A stretch of 64,000 nt of DNA, taken from positions 392,451-456,450 of the forward strand of contig JAHPZH010000003.1 of NCBI GenBank assembly GCA_019058315.1, given 5' to 3'. Position 1 is the stretch's first letter, and each line of letters begins with the position of its first letter. Under the pieces are notes generated by a model. That model had not been told where the DNA came from. It searched no databases and worked only from the letters and a program-made list of their open reading frames with translations. This DNA comes from Candidatus Helarchaeota archaeon. Lineage in GTDB: Archaea > Asgardarchaeota > Lokiarchaeia > Helarchaeales > RDOG01. A program made the position numbers and the translations under genes. Below, piece by piece: positions 44,524 through 53,280 of this stretch.

Positions 44524-45546
44524 TTATTTATTTTCTTCCACTTTCCATTCACTAGGTCCCTTTTTCCTTCTTTTAAATGTTACTTTTGGAAATTTTTTCC
44601 ACATACGTTCGCCCCAACGGTAGACTTTCAGCATCGGCCCAAACATGTATTTAACAAATCCCAATCGAAATCCCATTAAATCCTTAAAGTCTTCAACAAA
44701 ATCATCAAATGTTCGTTCTTGAAAATTTAACACTCTTTGCGATTCCTCAGTATCATACCAGTCTAGATAGAAAGGTTCTTTTGAAAAATATTCTTCTGGC
44801 GGTATCGGCATACCAAGAGTCTTCATTAAAATTTCAAGTTGATCTCGCCATACCATTTGGTTTTTTTTACCTCCAGCTATTATGAATTTTTTTTGATAAC
44901 ATTCTTCATTCCGAATCGCATTGATGCACGCTGTTACAATATCGAATACATGAACAAATTCGAGACGATTATCTAGGGGTAGCATGTACATTTGATTATA
45001 ATCTTCCATTTTAATAGACAGATATGCAGCTTCTGCAAACCTTAGAATGGTCCAATTTTTCAACTCAGAATTCTCAATTATTTCTTCACATTTAACTTTA
45101 GTTTCTGTATAAACATCTGTAGGGTTAACTGGATCATCTATAGTGAGAGGGGGTGTGCGATCTTGTGTATGACCAAAAACAGAAACACTTGAAGAGAAAA
45201 TTAAATGAATATTCGGGTTCAGAGTCTGAATTGCTTTCACTATGTTGGCGGTTCCTTCAATATTCACTTTTTTTGCTAAATCAGGCATATCCTCTGTTTT
45301 AGGATGTAAAATTGCAGCAAGGTGGCAAACAGTATCAACATCCCAAATACATTTCAAACAATCCCCATAATCTATAATATTTCCATAGACTATTTCAGCA
45401 TCCTTTAATTTTGGACTCTTCGCACGGTTTTTCGTTCTTTTATTTTCTATATCTAAAATTTTTACTTTATAACCTTCTTCCAAAGCCCTTTCTGCTAAAT
45501 ATGCCCCTATACCACCAAGACCGCCTGTTACTAATATTTTAGTCAT
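44524..45546 (-). CDS. NAD-dependent epimerase/dehydratase (extended SDR)
   Basis: The protein has 340 residues. The cofactor loop TGGLGGIGAYLAE is at 7-19, FSSSVSVFG near 112-120 supplies the Ser, and YTETK near 140 supplies Tyr and Lys. The C-terminal substrate region is basic (FKRRKKGP). Extended SDRs act on nucleotide sugars or on 3-beta-hydroxysteroid-like substrates; the basic tail and lack of sugar genes leave the substrate open. An AT-rich 266-bp region upstream separates it from the divergent roadblock cluster. Confidence 0.9.
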   Translation of the reverse strand: MTKILVTGGLGGIGAYLAERALEEGYKVKILDIENKRTKNRAKSPKLKDAEIVYGNIIDYGDCLKCIWDVDTVCHLAAILHPKTEDMPDLAKKVNIEGTANIVKAIQTLNPNIHLIFSSSVSVFGHTQDRTPPLTIDDPVNPTDVYTETKVKCEEIIENSELKNWTILRFAEAAYLSIKMEDYNQMYMLPLDNRLEFVHVFDIVTACINAIRNEECYQKKFIIAGGKKNQMVWRDQLEILMKTLGMPIPPEEYFSKEPFYLDWYDTEESQRVLNFQERTFDDFVEDFKDLMGFRLGFVKYMFGPMLKVYRWGERMWKKFPKVTFKRRKKGPSEWKVEENK

Positions 45547-45776
45547 ATAAATTACCTATAAATCATTTAATTTTTAAAGTTTATATTTGAAACTTCTTGT
45601 TATTTGCTAATATCTTAAATCAAAGGCAGATTATAAATTATTACATTAAAGAAACCTAATCCAATTTAATAAGATTTGTCTATTTCTGATTTGTAAAAAA
45701 ATTTGAATTTATTCAATAGAGATTTTTGTGTATAAAATATCTGATTAAAAGCTTTGAGTCCAAGATTATTACTAAA

Positions 45777-45786
45777 TTTTATAAAT
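45777..45786 (+). promoter_or_regulatory. TATA-box candidate for the roadblock/V4R cluster
   Basis: TTTTATAAAT lies about 54 bases before the ATG at 45840, in a 266-bp AT-rich gap with no reading frame. A start ~25 bp downstream would give a short leader carrying the GGGG ribosome-site-like stretch. Given the AT content, the call is tentative. Confidence 0.4.
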
Positions 45787-45839
45787 CAGTAAATTAAATG
45801 TTATAAAAATAATTGAAAAAAATACTAATGGGGCTAATT

Positions 45840-46202
45840 ATGAGTAAAATTGATGAAGTAAAGAAAATCTTAATGGAGCTAGAAGAAAAAGTAACTGATG
45901 TAAAAGGTTCGGCAGTTATTAGAACGAATGGCTTAATTATCGCTTCTGCTTTACCTAGCGAAGCAAATGAAAGAATGATTGCAGCTATGTCTGCTGCGCT
46001 TCTCGGAACATCGAAGAGAGCTGCTGAAGCATTATTTCAAGGAACATTTGCTAGTCTAAATCTAGAGTTGGACAAAGGAAATATGTTTTTGATGGGGGCT
46101 GGAAGAGTAATTCTAGTAGCATTAACTAAAAAAGAACCTAATATTGGGTTAATTACTTTAGAAATGGAAGATACAAGTAAAAAATTAGCAGAATTGTTTT
46201 AA
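45840..46202 (+). CDS. Roadblock/LC7 (MglB-like) protein, copy A
   Basis: The protein has 120 residues from the ATG at 45840, the start shared with copy B; an in-frame TTG upstream at 45813 is not conserved. It is a complete roadblock domain: helix, the strand KGSAVIRTNGLIIASALP, a central helix AAMSAALLGTSKRAAEAL, then MFLMGAGRVILVAL and a closing helix. Roadblock proteins dimerise and act as GTPase partners or activators (MglB, Ragulator). It is ~86% identical by eye to copy B at 48040. A V4R-like gene follows 16 bp downstream. Confidence 0.93.
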   Translation: MSKIDEVKKILMELEEKVTDVKGSAVIRTNGLIIASALPSEANERMIAAMSAALLGTSKRAAEALFQGTFASLNLELDKGNMFLMGAGRVILVALTKKEPNIGLITLEMEDTSKKLAELF

Positions 46203-46218
46203 TTAAGGATGATTTAAA

Positions 46219-46671
46219 ATGGAAAGTCAATTAAAATTTGTGGCTTCTCTCTTTAAAATGGCAATTAAGGAGTTCTTGAACGTAATGGGACCTGAGTCAA
46301 TCCAAACAATTTTTAGATTGATGGGAGAAACTCAGGGGGAGAGGGTAGAGCGAGTCATGAGGAAGAAATATAAGACAGACAGTTGGACAAAAGACGATTT
46401 TATTCCAAAACTCATAAAGGATCTCATCGAGCCAACTTTAGGAGAAGGAAATGTGGAATATAAGATAGATGGCAATGATATAACCATTAGTTTAGCTGTA
46501 TGCCCTTTTCAGAGAGCTGGGATGAGTATTACAAGTAAGCTTTATTGCACTTATACCGAAGGAATGATTGAAACCGCAATACAAAAAGCCTTAAAAAACA
46601 TCGAATTTACAACTAAAGAGTTAAAAGCATCAGGAAATAAAAATTGTGTTTTTCAAATTAAAGTGAAGTAA
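46219..46671 (+). CDS. V4R/Bet3-superfamily-like protein, copy A
   Basis: The protein has 150 residues. The N-terminal helix (MESQLKFVASLFKMAIKEF) and GPESIQTIFRLMGE lead to an alpha/beta core. The C-terminal half has CPFQRAG, then CTYTEGMIETAI, then a final SGNKNCVFQIKV, the Cys, Cys...EG and Gly-x-x-x-Cys-x-F spacing of V4R domains. V4R shares a fold with heme-NO-binding proteins and the Bet3 subunits of the eukaryotic TRAPP tether. It is paired with roadblock copy A (16-bp gap), and the pair recurs at 48040-48879. The ligand is unknown. Confidence 0.7.
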   Translation: MESQLKFVASLFKMAIKEFLNVMGPESIQTIFRLMGETQGERVERVMRKKYKTDSWTKDDFIPKLIKDLIEPTLGEGNVEYKIDGNDITISLAVCPFQRAGMSITSKLYCTYTEGMIETAIQKALKNIEFTTKELKASGNKNCVFQIKVK

Positions 46672-46727
46672 TTTTAAATATCCTACCTTTTTTATTTTTA
46701 TAGTGATATATCAAAGAGCATCAGAAA

Positions 46728-47474
46728 ATGATACGTTACTTTTTAATTCTAAAACGCTCTGGTGAAAATATCTATAAAAATTGTTTTGGTAATGTTGATA
46801 TTGATGAAAATGTAGTAAGTGGTTTTTTCTCGGCTTTTTTTACATTTACTCAAACTCTTTTTAGTGCAGATGTTCAAGATATAGAATTGGGTCCATATTC
46901 CATGTTATTTGAAATTGTAGAAAAAGAGATAATATTAGTCGCTATTTATGACAAAGCAGATTCTTTAATAAACGTTCAACAAAAATTAACTGATTTAAAA
47001 AACGTAATTAGCTTAGAATATGGAAGAAAAATAAAACAGAACGTTTGTGATACTGATGATTTTAAAGGAATAAATAGAATAGTTGAAAAGATAATTCTAG
47101 AGGAAAAGAAAGTTCAATTGGATGAAAAATCAAAGGCTCAATATACGCAATTATTAGGAGATTTTCGTTCAAATAATGAAATTGAAGATTGCTCTTTAAT
47201 CTCAATTACAGGAATCCCCTTGATATATGAAACGAAGAGAGAATTTTTAGATCTAATAATAAAACAGATGGATGCATTTTGGAAATTTAAGAGTGAGGTT
47301 TTAGACCAAATCATACTTTCATATGAAAATAGATATATAATTTTGGTTAAAATTAATGAAAATTTAGTTTTATCTGCTTTAATAAGAAGAAATACACCTA
47401 TAGGTCTTGCAACAATGCTAATTGAGGAGTATGCAACTAAAATAGCAAATATAGCAGATAGTAGGATATTTTAA
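46728..47474 (+). CDS. Longin-like plus roadblock-like two-domain protein
   Basis: The protein has 248 residues. Residues 1-~95 (MIRYFLILKRSGENIYKNCF, then GPYSMLFEIVEKEIILVAIY) match the longin layout, where the N-terminal strand starts at the first residue. Residues ~145-245 (CSLISITGIPLIYE, then RYIILVKINENLVLSALIRR) match a roadblock/LC7 domain. A short helical linker joins them. In eukaryotes longin and roadblock folds build GTPase regulators and tethers such as TRAPP and Ragulator. It lies between the two roadblock+V4R gene pairs. Confidence 0.65.
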   Translation: MIRYFLILKRSGENIYKNCFGNVDIDENVVSGFFSAFFTFTQTLFSADVQDIELGPYSMLFEIVEKEIILVAIYDKADSLINVQQKLTDLKNVISLEYGRKIKQNVCDTDDFKGINRIVEKIILEEKKVQLDEKSKAQYTQLLGDFRSNNEIEDCSLISITGIPLIYETKREFLDLIIKQMDAFWKFKSEVLDQIILSYENRYIILVKINENLVLSALIRRNTPIGLATMLIEEYATKIANIADSRIF

Positions 47475-47498
47475 TGATAATTTCATTAGCTGGTTAAA

Positions 47499-47915
47499 AT
47501 GGGATTATTGTCTAGATTAAGGGAAATATTTTCTAGAAAATCACTTGATTCATTCAAAGAAATAGAATCTGAATTTGTTAAATTGAAGAAAAAAAGCAAT
47601 TCTGAGATTATTGCTTTAATTGGTATTGGTGGAAAACCAAAGGGTTTGCCATTAGTGTATGTATCAGAAGATGAGAAAGTTTTAAAGCGTTATGTTGCTA
47701 GGATAGCTGAATTAGTAAATCCACTTAATAATATAACGAATGATAAAAAAGTTAAGGATGTTGTTATTTTTTATGAGGATAGGGCTTTATATTTCAACCC
47801 ATTTATGGAAGATATTAGTTTTTTTGCAATATATAAAAATAGAAACGATTTATCAATTCTCCGTCAATGGATTGACGATAAATCACAAGAATTGAAAGAT
47901 ATTTTTCATACCTAA
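47499..47915 (+). CDS. Roadblock-like small protein
   Basis: The protein has 138 residues. After a basic N-terminal helix (GLLSRLREIFSRK), the strand IIALIGIGGKPKGLPLVYVS, a helix KRYVARIAELVNPL, the strand pair VVIFYEDRALYFNP / ISFFAIYKN and a closing helix follow the roadblock order. Conservation is weaker than for copies A and B. It starts 24 bp after the longin-roadblock gene and is presumably cotranscribed with it. Confidence 0.6.
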   Translation: MGLLSRLREIFSRKSLDSFKEIESEFVKLKKKSNSEIIALIGIGGKPKGLPLVYVSEDEKVLKRYVARIAELVNPLNNITNDKKVKDVVIFYEDRALYFNPFMEDISFFAIYKNRNDLSILRQWIDDKSQELKDIFHT

Positions 47916-48039
47916 ATGGTAACATATTAAAAAGATAAATTTGTACTTTTAACTAATTCAATCAAATTATATTGATTTTTGAATATTATAAGATGCAAGA
48001 AAAAGTAATATGGGATAAATAAAAAAGGTGGTTATATAA

Positions 48040-48402
48040 GTGAGTAAAGTAGACGAAGCGCAGAAGATATTGATGGATCTTGAGGAGAGAGTTCCTGATA
48101 TAAAAGGATCTGCAATTATTAGGACTAATGGTTTAATTATAACATCTGCATTACCAAGTGAAGCAAATGAGAGAATGATCGCAGCTATGTCAGCTGCGCT
48201 TCTTGGCACCTCGAAGAGAGCTGCTGAAGCATTATTTCAAGGAACATTTACTAGTCTCAATTTAGAGCTTGATAAAGGTAATATGTTTCTAATGGGAGCA
48301 GGTAAAGTTATCTTAGTAGCATTAACAAAAAAAGATCCTAATATTGGATTAGTTACATTAGAAATGGAAGATACTAGTAAAAGATTAACTGATGTTTTCT
48401 AA
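48040..48402 (+). CDS. Roadblock/LC7 (MglB-like) protein, copy B
   Basis: The protein has 120 residues with a GTG start at 48040, preceded by AAGGTGGTTAT. It is nearly the same as copy A: the block from residue 36 to 88 (SALPSEANERMIAAM and on) differs at only one position (Ala to Thr at 71). It is followed 18 bp later by V4R copy B. Copy number and order show that the two-gene unit was duplicated, not just the roadblock gene. Confidence 0.93.
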   Translation: MSKVDEAQKILMDLEERVPDIKGSAIIRTNGLIITSALPSEANERMIAAMSAALLGTSKRAAEALFQGTFTSLNLELDKGNMFLMGAGKVILVALTKKDPNIGLVTLEMEDTSKRLTDVF

Positions 48403-48420
48403 AATTCGAGTGATCAGAAA

Positions 48421-48879
48421 TTGGAAAGCCAATTAAAGTTCGTAGCCGCACTCTTCAAAATGGCTATGAAAGAATTTGACAGAGTTATGGGACCAGAGTC
48501 AATTCAAACTATTTTTCGATTAATTGGGGAAAATCAAGGAGAATCTATCGAGTCAAGAATGAAAAAGAAGTATAATGTTGATAAATGGACACCCGAAAAC
48601 TTCGCCGAAAATTTAGTAAAGGATGTTCTTGAGCCAGTTCTGGGAAAGGGAAAAGTCAAATATGAAATTAAAGGAGATGAGTTAATATTTGATATTGGAG
48701 TTTGTCCCTTTAGAAGAGCAGGTATAAATATATCTAGCCAAGTTTTTTGTAATTATACGGAGGGGTTGATTGAGACCTCAGCCAAAAAAGCTTTAACAGA
48801 AAATATTGAATTTAACCCTCAACATTCAATTGCTAAGGGAGATTCAAGCTGTTTATTTAAACTTAAAATCAAAAAGTAA
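48421..48879 (+). CDS. V4R/Bet3-superfamily-like protein, copy B
   Basis: The protein has 152 residues with a TTG start at 48421, where ESQLKFVA aligns exactly with copy A. The marks CPFRRAG, CNYTEGLIETS and GDSSCLFKLKI keep the V4R Cys spacing. It is only about half identical to copy A, far less than the linked roadblock copies, so the ligand side may have diverged while the roadblock partner was held constant. Confidence 0.7.
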   Translation: MESQLKFVAALFKMAMKEFDRVMGPESIQTIFRLIGENQGESIESRMKKKYNVDKWTPENFAENLVKDVLEPVLGKGKVKYEIKGDELIFDIGVCPFRRAGINISSQVFCNYTEGLIETSAKKALTENIEFNPQHSIAKGDSSCLFKLKIKK

Positions 48880-49050
48880 GTATAATTTCAAATTTGGGTT
48901 TTTAACCTAATTAATTATCTATTTTTTCTGCAAAAATTTTTTTAAATAATTTTAAAAATAATGAATAGAATATATAAATCCATAAATTAAACTAAAAATT
49001 TTCATTATTCGGTTTATTATTTCAATAAAGAATATTGAAGGGTAGAAAAA

Positions 49051-50955
49051 TTGAGTTATAACGCGGAATTTGACTTTAAGATTAAAGATATTTATTCTGG
49101 TTCTTCTGAAACTTTTCCAACCCTAGAGGAGATATTTTCATCAAAATATAGGATTAAAATTCTAAATGTTCTAGCAGATGAAGATGATTTAAGTATAACT
49201 GAAATTTCAAACCGCTGTGACATACCGTACCTTACTTGTGCGACGCATTTGAAATATTTAAGTTCTCAGAATATCCTTAAAGAGAGACTTGAAGAGAAAA
49301 TTGAAATTTATCAATTTCGTAAAGAAAATGAAAATATTAGAGCGTTAAAGCATTTTATCAAACTTTGGAATTTCTATACAGAAGAGGCACATTATGAAGG
49401 ACATAAAAGAAAGACAGAAGCTTGGAAAACCCGGCATATTTATATTAATGGTAGGCCCGCACATTCAATTGAAGAAGCTAAAAATAATCTTCGAAAATAC
49501 TTAGAAAAGCATAAAGAATTACCCCCACATCCAGAAATTCCAGAAAATGCAAAGAAAGCCCTTGCCAAAGTTGAAAAAGATAAAGAACGATATCGAGTTT
49601 ATTTTGATTTATTGAGTGATAAGAGCCTTCATTTTTTAGATATACACACAAAAAATAAGCACATTGAAGCAAAATGGATAGTTGTACCACGAATTATTGA
49701 GAGTCTGCAGGATAAATGGTCAGTAGAAGAAGCATTAGAAGCACTTGAGATTGAAATGAAGTCAAGTCATTATCGCATAGTAAATGAGCTTTATGTTAAT
49801 ATTCTTGATACTTTAAATCAAGAAGAGGAAGTTGAGCTATTGAGAAAATACTGGCAACTTATCATTGAAAAACATAAAGAGATTTTACAACCTTATTTCT
49901 GGAGTGATATTCCAAAAATTGTGAGGAATTCACTTCATCAATCAACTGCTATAGTGCGTGCTATGGCATTTGATACAAATAGTAAAGATCCTCAATATAA
50001 TGCCGAATCTAAAAGACTTCTTGAAAAAATGGTAGATTTATTTTCTGAAAAAAATGAAAAAGATGAATGGCATTATCTTATCGGCACTTTATTATTTGAT
50101 AGGTATTATTACTTTCCCAGTTTTAGTGGTAGGGGCTTAGCTGAAATGTTTAATATGTATTATTCTCATAAAACACTCAATGCTTCAGCAATAGTTATGT
50201 TTAATCGAATTATTGATACTTCGCACTGGGCCGATACAGTTGCGACCCGAATATTAGAAGATCGTAGTCCAATGGAGATTGGGGAGTGGTTAAGTGAAGA
50301 TTTAAGGGGATTAATGGCGGCTCATCTAGTAAAGGGATATGTACAAAAGGATGAAATATATTACTTTTTAAAAACCCTCAAAACTTCCATCTATGATTTA
50401 ATTAAAGGTAGAGCTAGTTTTGGTAAAATACTTTTAGTATTGATGAAAGTTCATAATTCACTCAAAGAAAAAGTAGAGCAGACCCTAATGAACTTTGTAA
50501 CCTCTAGTGATTTAAAATCACTAGGTGGTAAAGGATTTATTGAATCAATAATGAGATTTAATAAAGATGAGAAGGAGAAAATTTTAGATTTTCTTTCTGA
50601 AGAAGGTCGTGGTTCATATCTACTTCAACTTCTTAAGTTATCAAATCCAAATTCCGAAACCTTTTCTGATATTGAAAATAAAGATGAAAAACAAGATCTG
50701 GCTAAGTTGGCTCGCAACGAGTTAGAACAAGTAGTGAATATGGTTAATAAAATTTGGGCCAAAGATGATACAATAATGGCTGGCTTTAAAGATACTGATG
50801 AAAAAACTTTAGAATGGGCGACAATTGATTGTTTAAAAATGATTCAACAGATTCTTGAAGACGGTTGGACTTTCCCTGAAGAGACCAATTTAATAATAAA
50901 ATGTAAAAATGCTATTGAATTAATAAAAAAAGGTAATGGTTCAGCACTGTTTTAA
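49051..50955 (+). CDS. Winged-helix protein with large helical C-terminal region
   Basis: The protein has 634 residues with a TTG start at 49051 (GAAGGG ten bases upstream). Residues ~22-105 form an ArsR/MarR-type winged helix (EEIFSSKYRIKILNVLAD, then LSITEISNRCDIPYLTCATH), with a Cys pair at ~52 and ~59. The remaining ~520 residues are soluble, helical, perhaps repeat-like, and match no family I know. Ordinary ArsR regulators are ~100 residues, so this is a DNA-binding head on a large unknown body. It follows the roadblock/V4R cluster by 171 bp with its own AT-rich promoter region. Confidence 0.75.
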   Translation: MSYNAEFDFKIKDIYSGSSETFPTLEEIFSSKYRIKILNVLADEDDLSITEISNRCDIPYLTCATHLKYLSSQNILKERLEEKIEIYQFRKENENIRALKHFIKLWNFYTEEAHYEGHKRKTEAWKTRHIYINGRPAHSIEEAKNNLRKYLEKHKELPPHPEIPENAKKALAKVEKDKERYRVYFDLLSDKSLHFLDIHTKNKHIEAKWIVVPRIIESLQDKWSVEEALEALEIEMKSSHYRIVNELYVNILDTLNQEEEVELLRKYWQLIIEKHKEILQPYFWSDIPKIVRNSLHQSTAIVRAMAFDTNSKDPQYNAESKRLLEKMVDLFSEKNEKDEWHYLIGTLLFDRYYYFPSFSGRGLAEMFNMYYSHKTLNASAIVMFNRIIDTSHWADTVATRILEDRSPMEIGEWLSEDLRGLMAAHLVKGYVQKDEIYYFLKTLKTSIYDLIKGRASFGKILLVLMKVHNSLKEKVEQTLMNFVTSSDLKSLGGKGFIESIMRFNKDEKEKILDFLSEEGRGSYLLQLLKLSNPNSETFSDIENKDEKQDLAKLARNELEQVVNMVNKIWAKDDTIMAGFKDTDEKTLEWATIDCLKMIQQILEDGWTFPEETNLIIKCKNAIELIKKGNGSALF

Positions 50956-50989
50956 TTTACTTTATTCTATAAAAGTTTTATAATGAGAT

Positions 50990-51505
50990 TTACTCTTCAA
51001 TCGTGAATTCCCAAGCACACCAATAATCTTCTGGGTGATCGTCGGGAGGGCATGCAATACAACGAGTTTTTATTCTGGGATCGATTGTTTTTGCAAAATT
51101 ACCATATTCTACCAGACCAACAGGTTTACATGGAAAATCAGTCAGTCCTTTTCGCTTTCTTGCGGATTGAACTCGACAATCATTCATGCGAAAAACACAC
51201 CTCTTCTCGCTAATTTCAATAGTTTCTTGGATATTTACATGTGCATATAAACGATATTTTAAAGCTTTAACCAGTCCAGGGATTCCACTACCCCGCTTAA
51301 TATTCATACGTTTCATTATCCTGGTAGCTTCAAGGACTGTAAATTTTTCCCATGCGTTTCTATCCAATTCAATTGCTTTATCTATGCCCAGCTCTTTTTC
51401 CACCTCTAGAAACCATAAACCATCATGTGCTAGCCAATTTTTAGCAGCATCAGTTAACAATCCAATTAATTCTTCTTTTGTGAGCTTGAATAATTCGGAA
51501 CTCAA
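50990..51505 (-). CDS. DUF6125-like cysteine-rich protein
   Basis: The protein has 171 residues. It opens with a helical NWLAHDGLWFLEVEKELG and ends with RCVFRMNDCRVQSARKRKGL, PCKPVGLVEYG, IKTRCIACPPDDHP and CAWEF. I recognise this as the DUF6125 pattern, a family of unknown function with many conserved Cys, distantly reminiscent of V4R/ATC-hydrolase-like proteins. The Cys could bind a metal or sense redox state. It is convergent with the wHTH gene (34-bp gap). Confidence 0.7.
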   Translation of the reverse strand: MSSELFKLTKEELIGLLTDAAKNWLAHDGLWFLEVEKELGIDKAIELDRNAWEKFTVLEATRIMKRMNIKRGSGIPGLVKALKYRLYAHVNIQETIEISEKRCVFRMNDCRVQSARKRKGLTDFPCKPVGLVEYGNFAKTIDPRIKTRCIACPPDDHPEDYWCAWEFTIEE

Positions 51506-51613
51506 TTCTAATCACTTCAAATTAATAATTTTTGATAAATTTATAAATTTGTAAGGTAATAATTTACCATTTACTGATGAATAAAAAACAAAATTTATGT
51601 AGGTTTGATGATA

Positions 51614-52780
51614 ATGGCGATTCCACCAGATATAGATCAAGAGGAAATTGATGCTGTCGTTAAAGTATTAAAAAGTAAAAAATTAACCGCTTTATCAGGA
51701 CGTCAGATTAAAAAATTTGAAAAACAATTCGCAAAATATTGCGGGACAAAATATGCAATTGCTGTAAATTCTGGTACAGCTGCCATTCATGTCGCACTTG
51801 CAGCATTAGAAGTTGGTCCAGGAGATGAGGTAATTGTACCTCCTTATACGTTCGTTGCATCTGCCACACCAGTCCTTCATAATAACGCGATCCCTATTTT
51901 TGCTGATATTGATAAAAAAACTTACTGTCTAGATCCTGAAGATGTTAAAAAGAGGATTTCAGATAAAACTGTTGGAATTATTCCAGTTCACTTATTTGGA
52001 CACCCTGCAGAAATGGATAGCATTCTTGAAATTGCTGAAAAACATAATTTGTTTGTATTGGAGGATTCGTGTCAAGCTCATGGCGCAGAATATAAAGGAA
52101 AGAAAGTGGGTTCACTAGGGAATGCTGGATGTTTCAGTTTCTTTGAATCCAAAAATATGATGACGGGAGAAGGTGGGATCATAACCACTAATGACGATGA
52201 ATTACTAGAACAAGCGAGATTAATACGATGGCATGGAGAACCAGCTCAATATCGTTATAAACGATTAGGGTATAATTATCGAATGACCGAAATTCAAGCC
52301 GCTCTTGGTCTTGTACAACTTAAGAAATTAGATAAATTTAATGAAATAAGAATTAAAAACGCTGATTATCTAAATGAAAAATTGGAACCGATTGAAGGGA
52401 TTCAAATCCCATATGTTGCTCCAGAAGTTAAACATGTTTTCCATGTTTACGCACCATTACTTAAAGCTGATAAAATTGGTATTTCAAATGATGAATTTAT
52501 GAAACGATTGCAAGAAATTATTCCATTTATAAGACCAATTTATCCAGATCCCTTATATACCGAATCAATTTTCGTTGAAAAAAATGCCTATAAATATAAA
52601 TGTCCGTTTTCTTGCCCTTATTACGATAAAGAGCTTGATTATTCAAAAATTTCTCTTCCAGTTGTGGAAGAAATTTGTGAACGGATTATTGGACTTCCCA
52701 CAATGCCTGGAATCACTGGAAAACTGCTAGATGAAGTTATAAAAAATATTCGGAAGATTATAAAAGAAATTAAAAAATAA
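51614..52780 (+). CDS. DegT/DnrJ/EryC1/StrS-family PLP aminotransferase
   Basis: The protein has 388 residues from the ATG at 51614 (AGGT nine bases upstream); ATG 51608 and TTG 51605 are alternatives. Family marks are VNSGTAAIHVAL near 55, the VPPYTFVASATPVL stretch, the ILEDSCQAHGAEY Asp, and the PLP lysine in SFFESKNMMTGEGG near 187. These enzymes transaminate keto-sugars on nucleotide carriers for glycan building. The C-terminus has a Cys-Pro-rich stretch (KCPFSCPYY). No sugar-nucleotide genes are adjacent. Confidence 0.92.
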   Translation: MAIPPDIDQEEIDAVVKVLKSKKLTALSGRQIKKFEKQFAKYCGTKYAIAVNSGTAAIHVALAALEVGPGDEVIVPPYTFVASATPVLHNNAIPIFADIDKKTYCLDPEDVKKRISDKTVGIIPVHLFGHPAEMDSILEIAEKHNLFVLEDSCQAHGAEYKGKKVGSLGNAGCFSFFESKNMMTGEGGIITTNDDELLEQARLIRWHGEPAQYRYKRLGYNYRMTEIQAALGLVQLKKLDKFNEIRIKNADYLNEKLEPIEGIQIPYVAPEVKHVFHVYAPLLKADKIGISNDEFMKRLQEIIPFIRPIYPDPLYTESIFVEKNAYKYKCPFSCPYYDKELDYSKISLPVVEEICERIIGLPTMPGITGKLLDEVIKNIRKIIKEIKK

Positions 52781-52940
52781 GAAAAATTTTAACGACAGAT
52801 TATTAATAATAGGTAAAATTATAACGAAAAAAATAAAAACTTGGCAGAAATAATGCATTATGCTAATGGCATCACATATATAATGAGAATATTAAATTTG
52901 GCTTAAAAAGTAAAATGTTGAGCGCACGGTAGATAAAAAG

Positions 52941-53249
52941 ATGTCCCCCAACGAAGTGAAATTCGGATTGATTCCGCTTGTAATTGGAATTATATTAACT
53001 GTTGGTTGCATATTAAGCTTTATCGTAGTTATTATATCACCACCAATCGGTTGGGAACTTTTGGATTTTATTATTTTATTAATAATGCTAATAATTGGAG
53101 TTATTTTGATAATCGGTGGAATAATTATCTTGTTTAAAGATCCCGATTGGTATATTGAGCTACCTGAAACTCCCTTATTAACCACATTTATTCAATTATT
53201 TTCCTTTTTATATAAAAAAATTTTCAAATTTTTACAGCATCAATTTTAA
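52941..53249 (+). CDS. Small membrane protein, two TM segments
   Basis: The protein has 102 residues. Hydrophobic helices at ~8-32 (FGLIPLVIGIILTVGCILSF and on) and ~42-66 (DFIILLIMLIIGVILIIGGI) are followed by an amphipathic tail with paired Phe/Lys (LYKKIFKFLQ). The short loop between the helices places both ends on one side. There is no recognised family; composition and hydropathy support a real gene. Confidence 0.6.
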   Translation: MSPNEVKFGLIPLVIGIILTVGCILSFIVVIISPPIGWELLDFIILLIMLIIGVILIIGGIIILFKDPDWYIELPETPLLTTFIQLFSFLYKKIFKFLQHQF

Positions 53250-53280
53250 TTTTGCTGAAATAATGCTCTTTCACCAAGTT

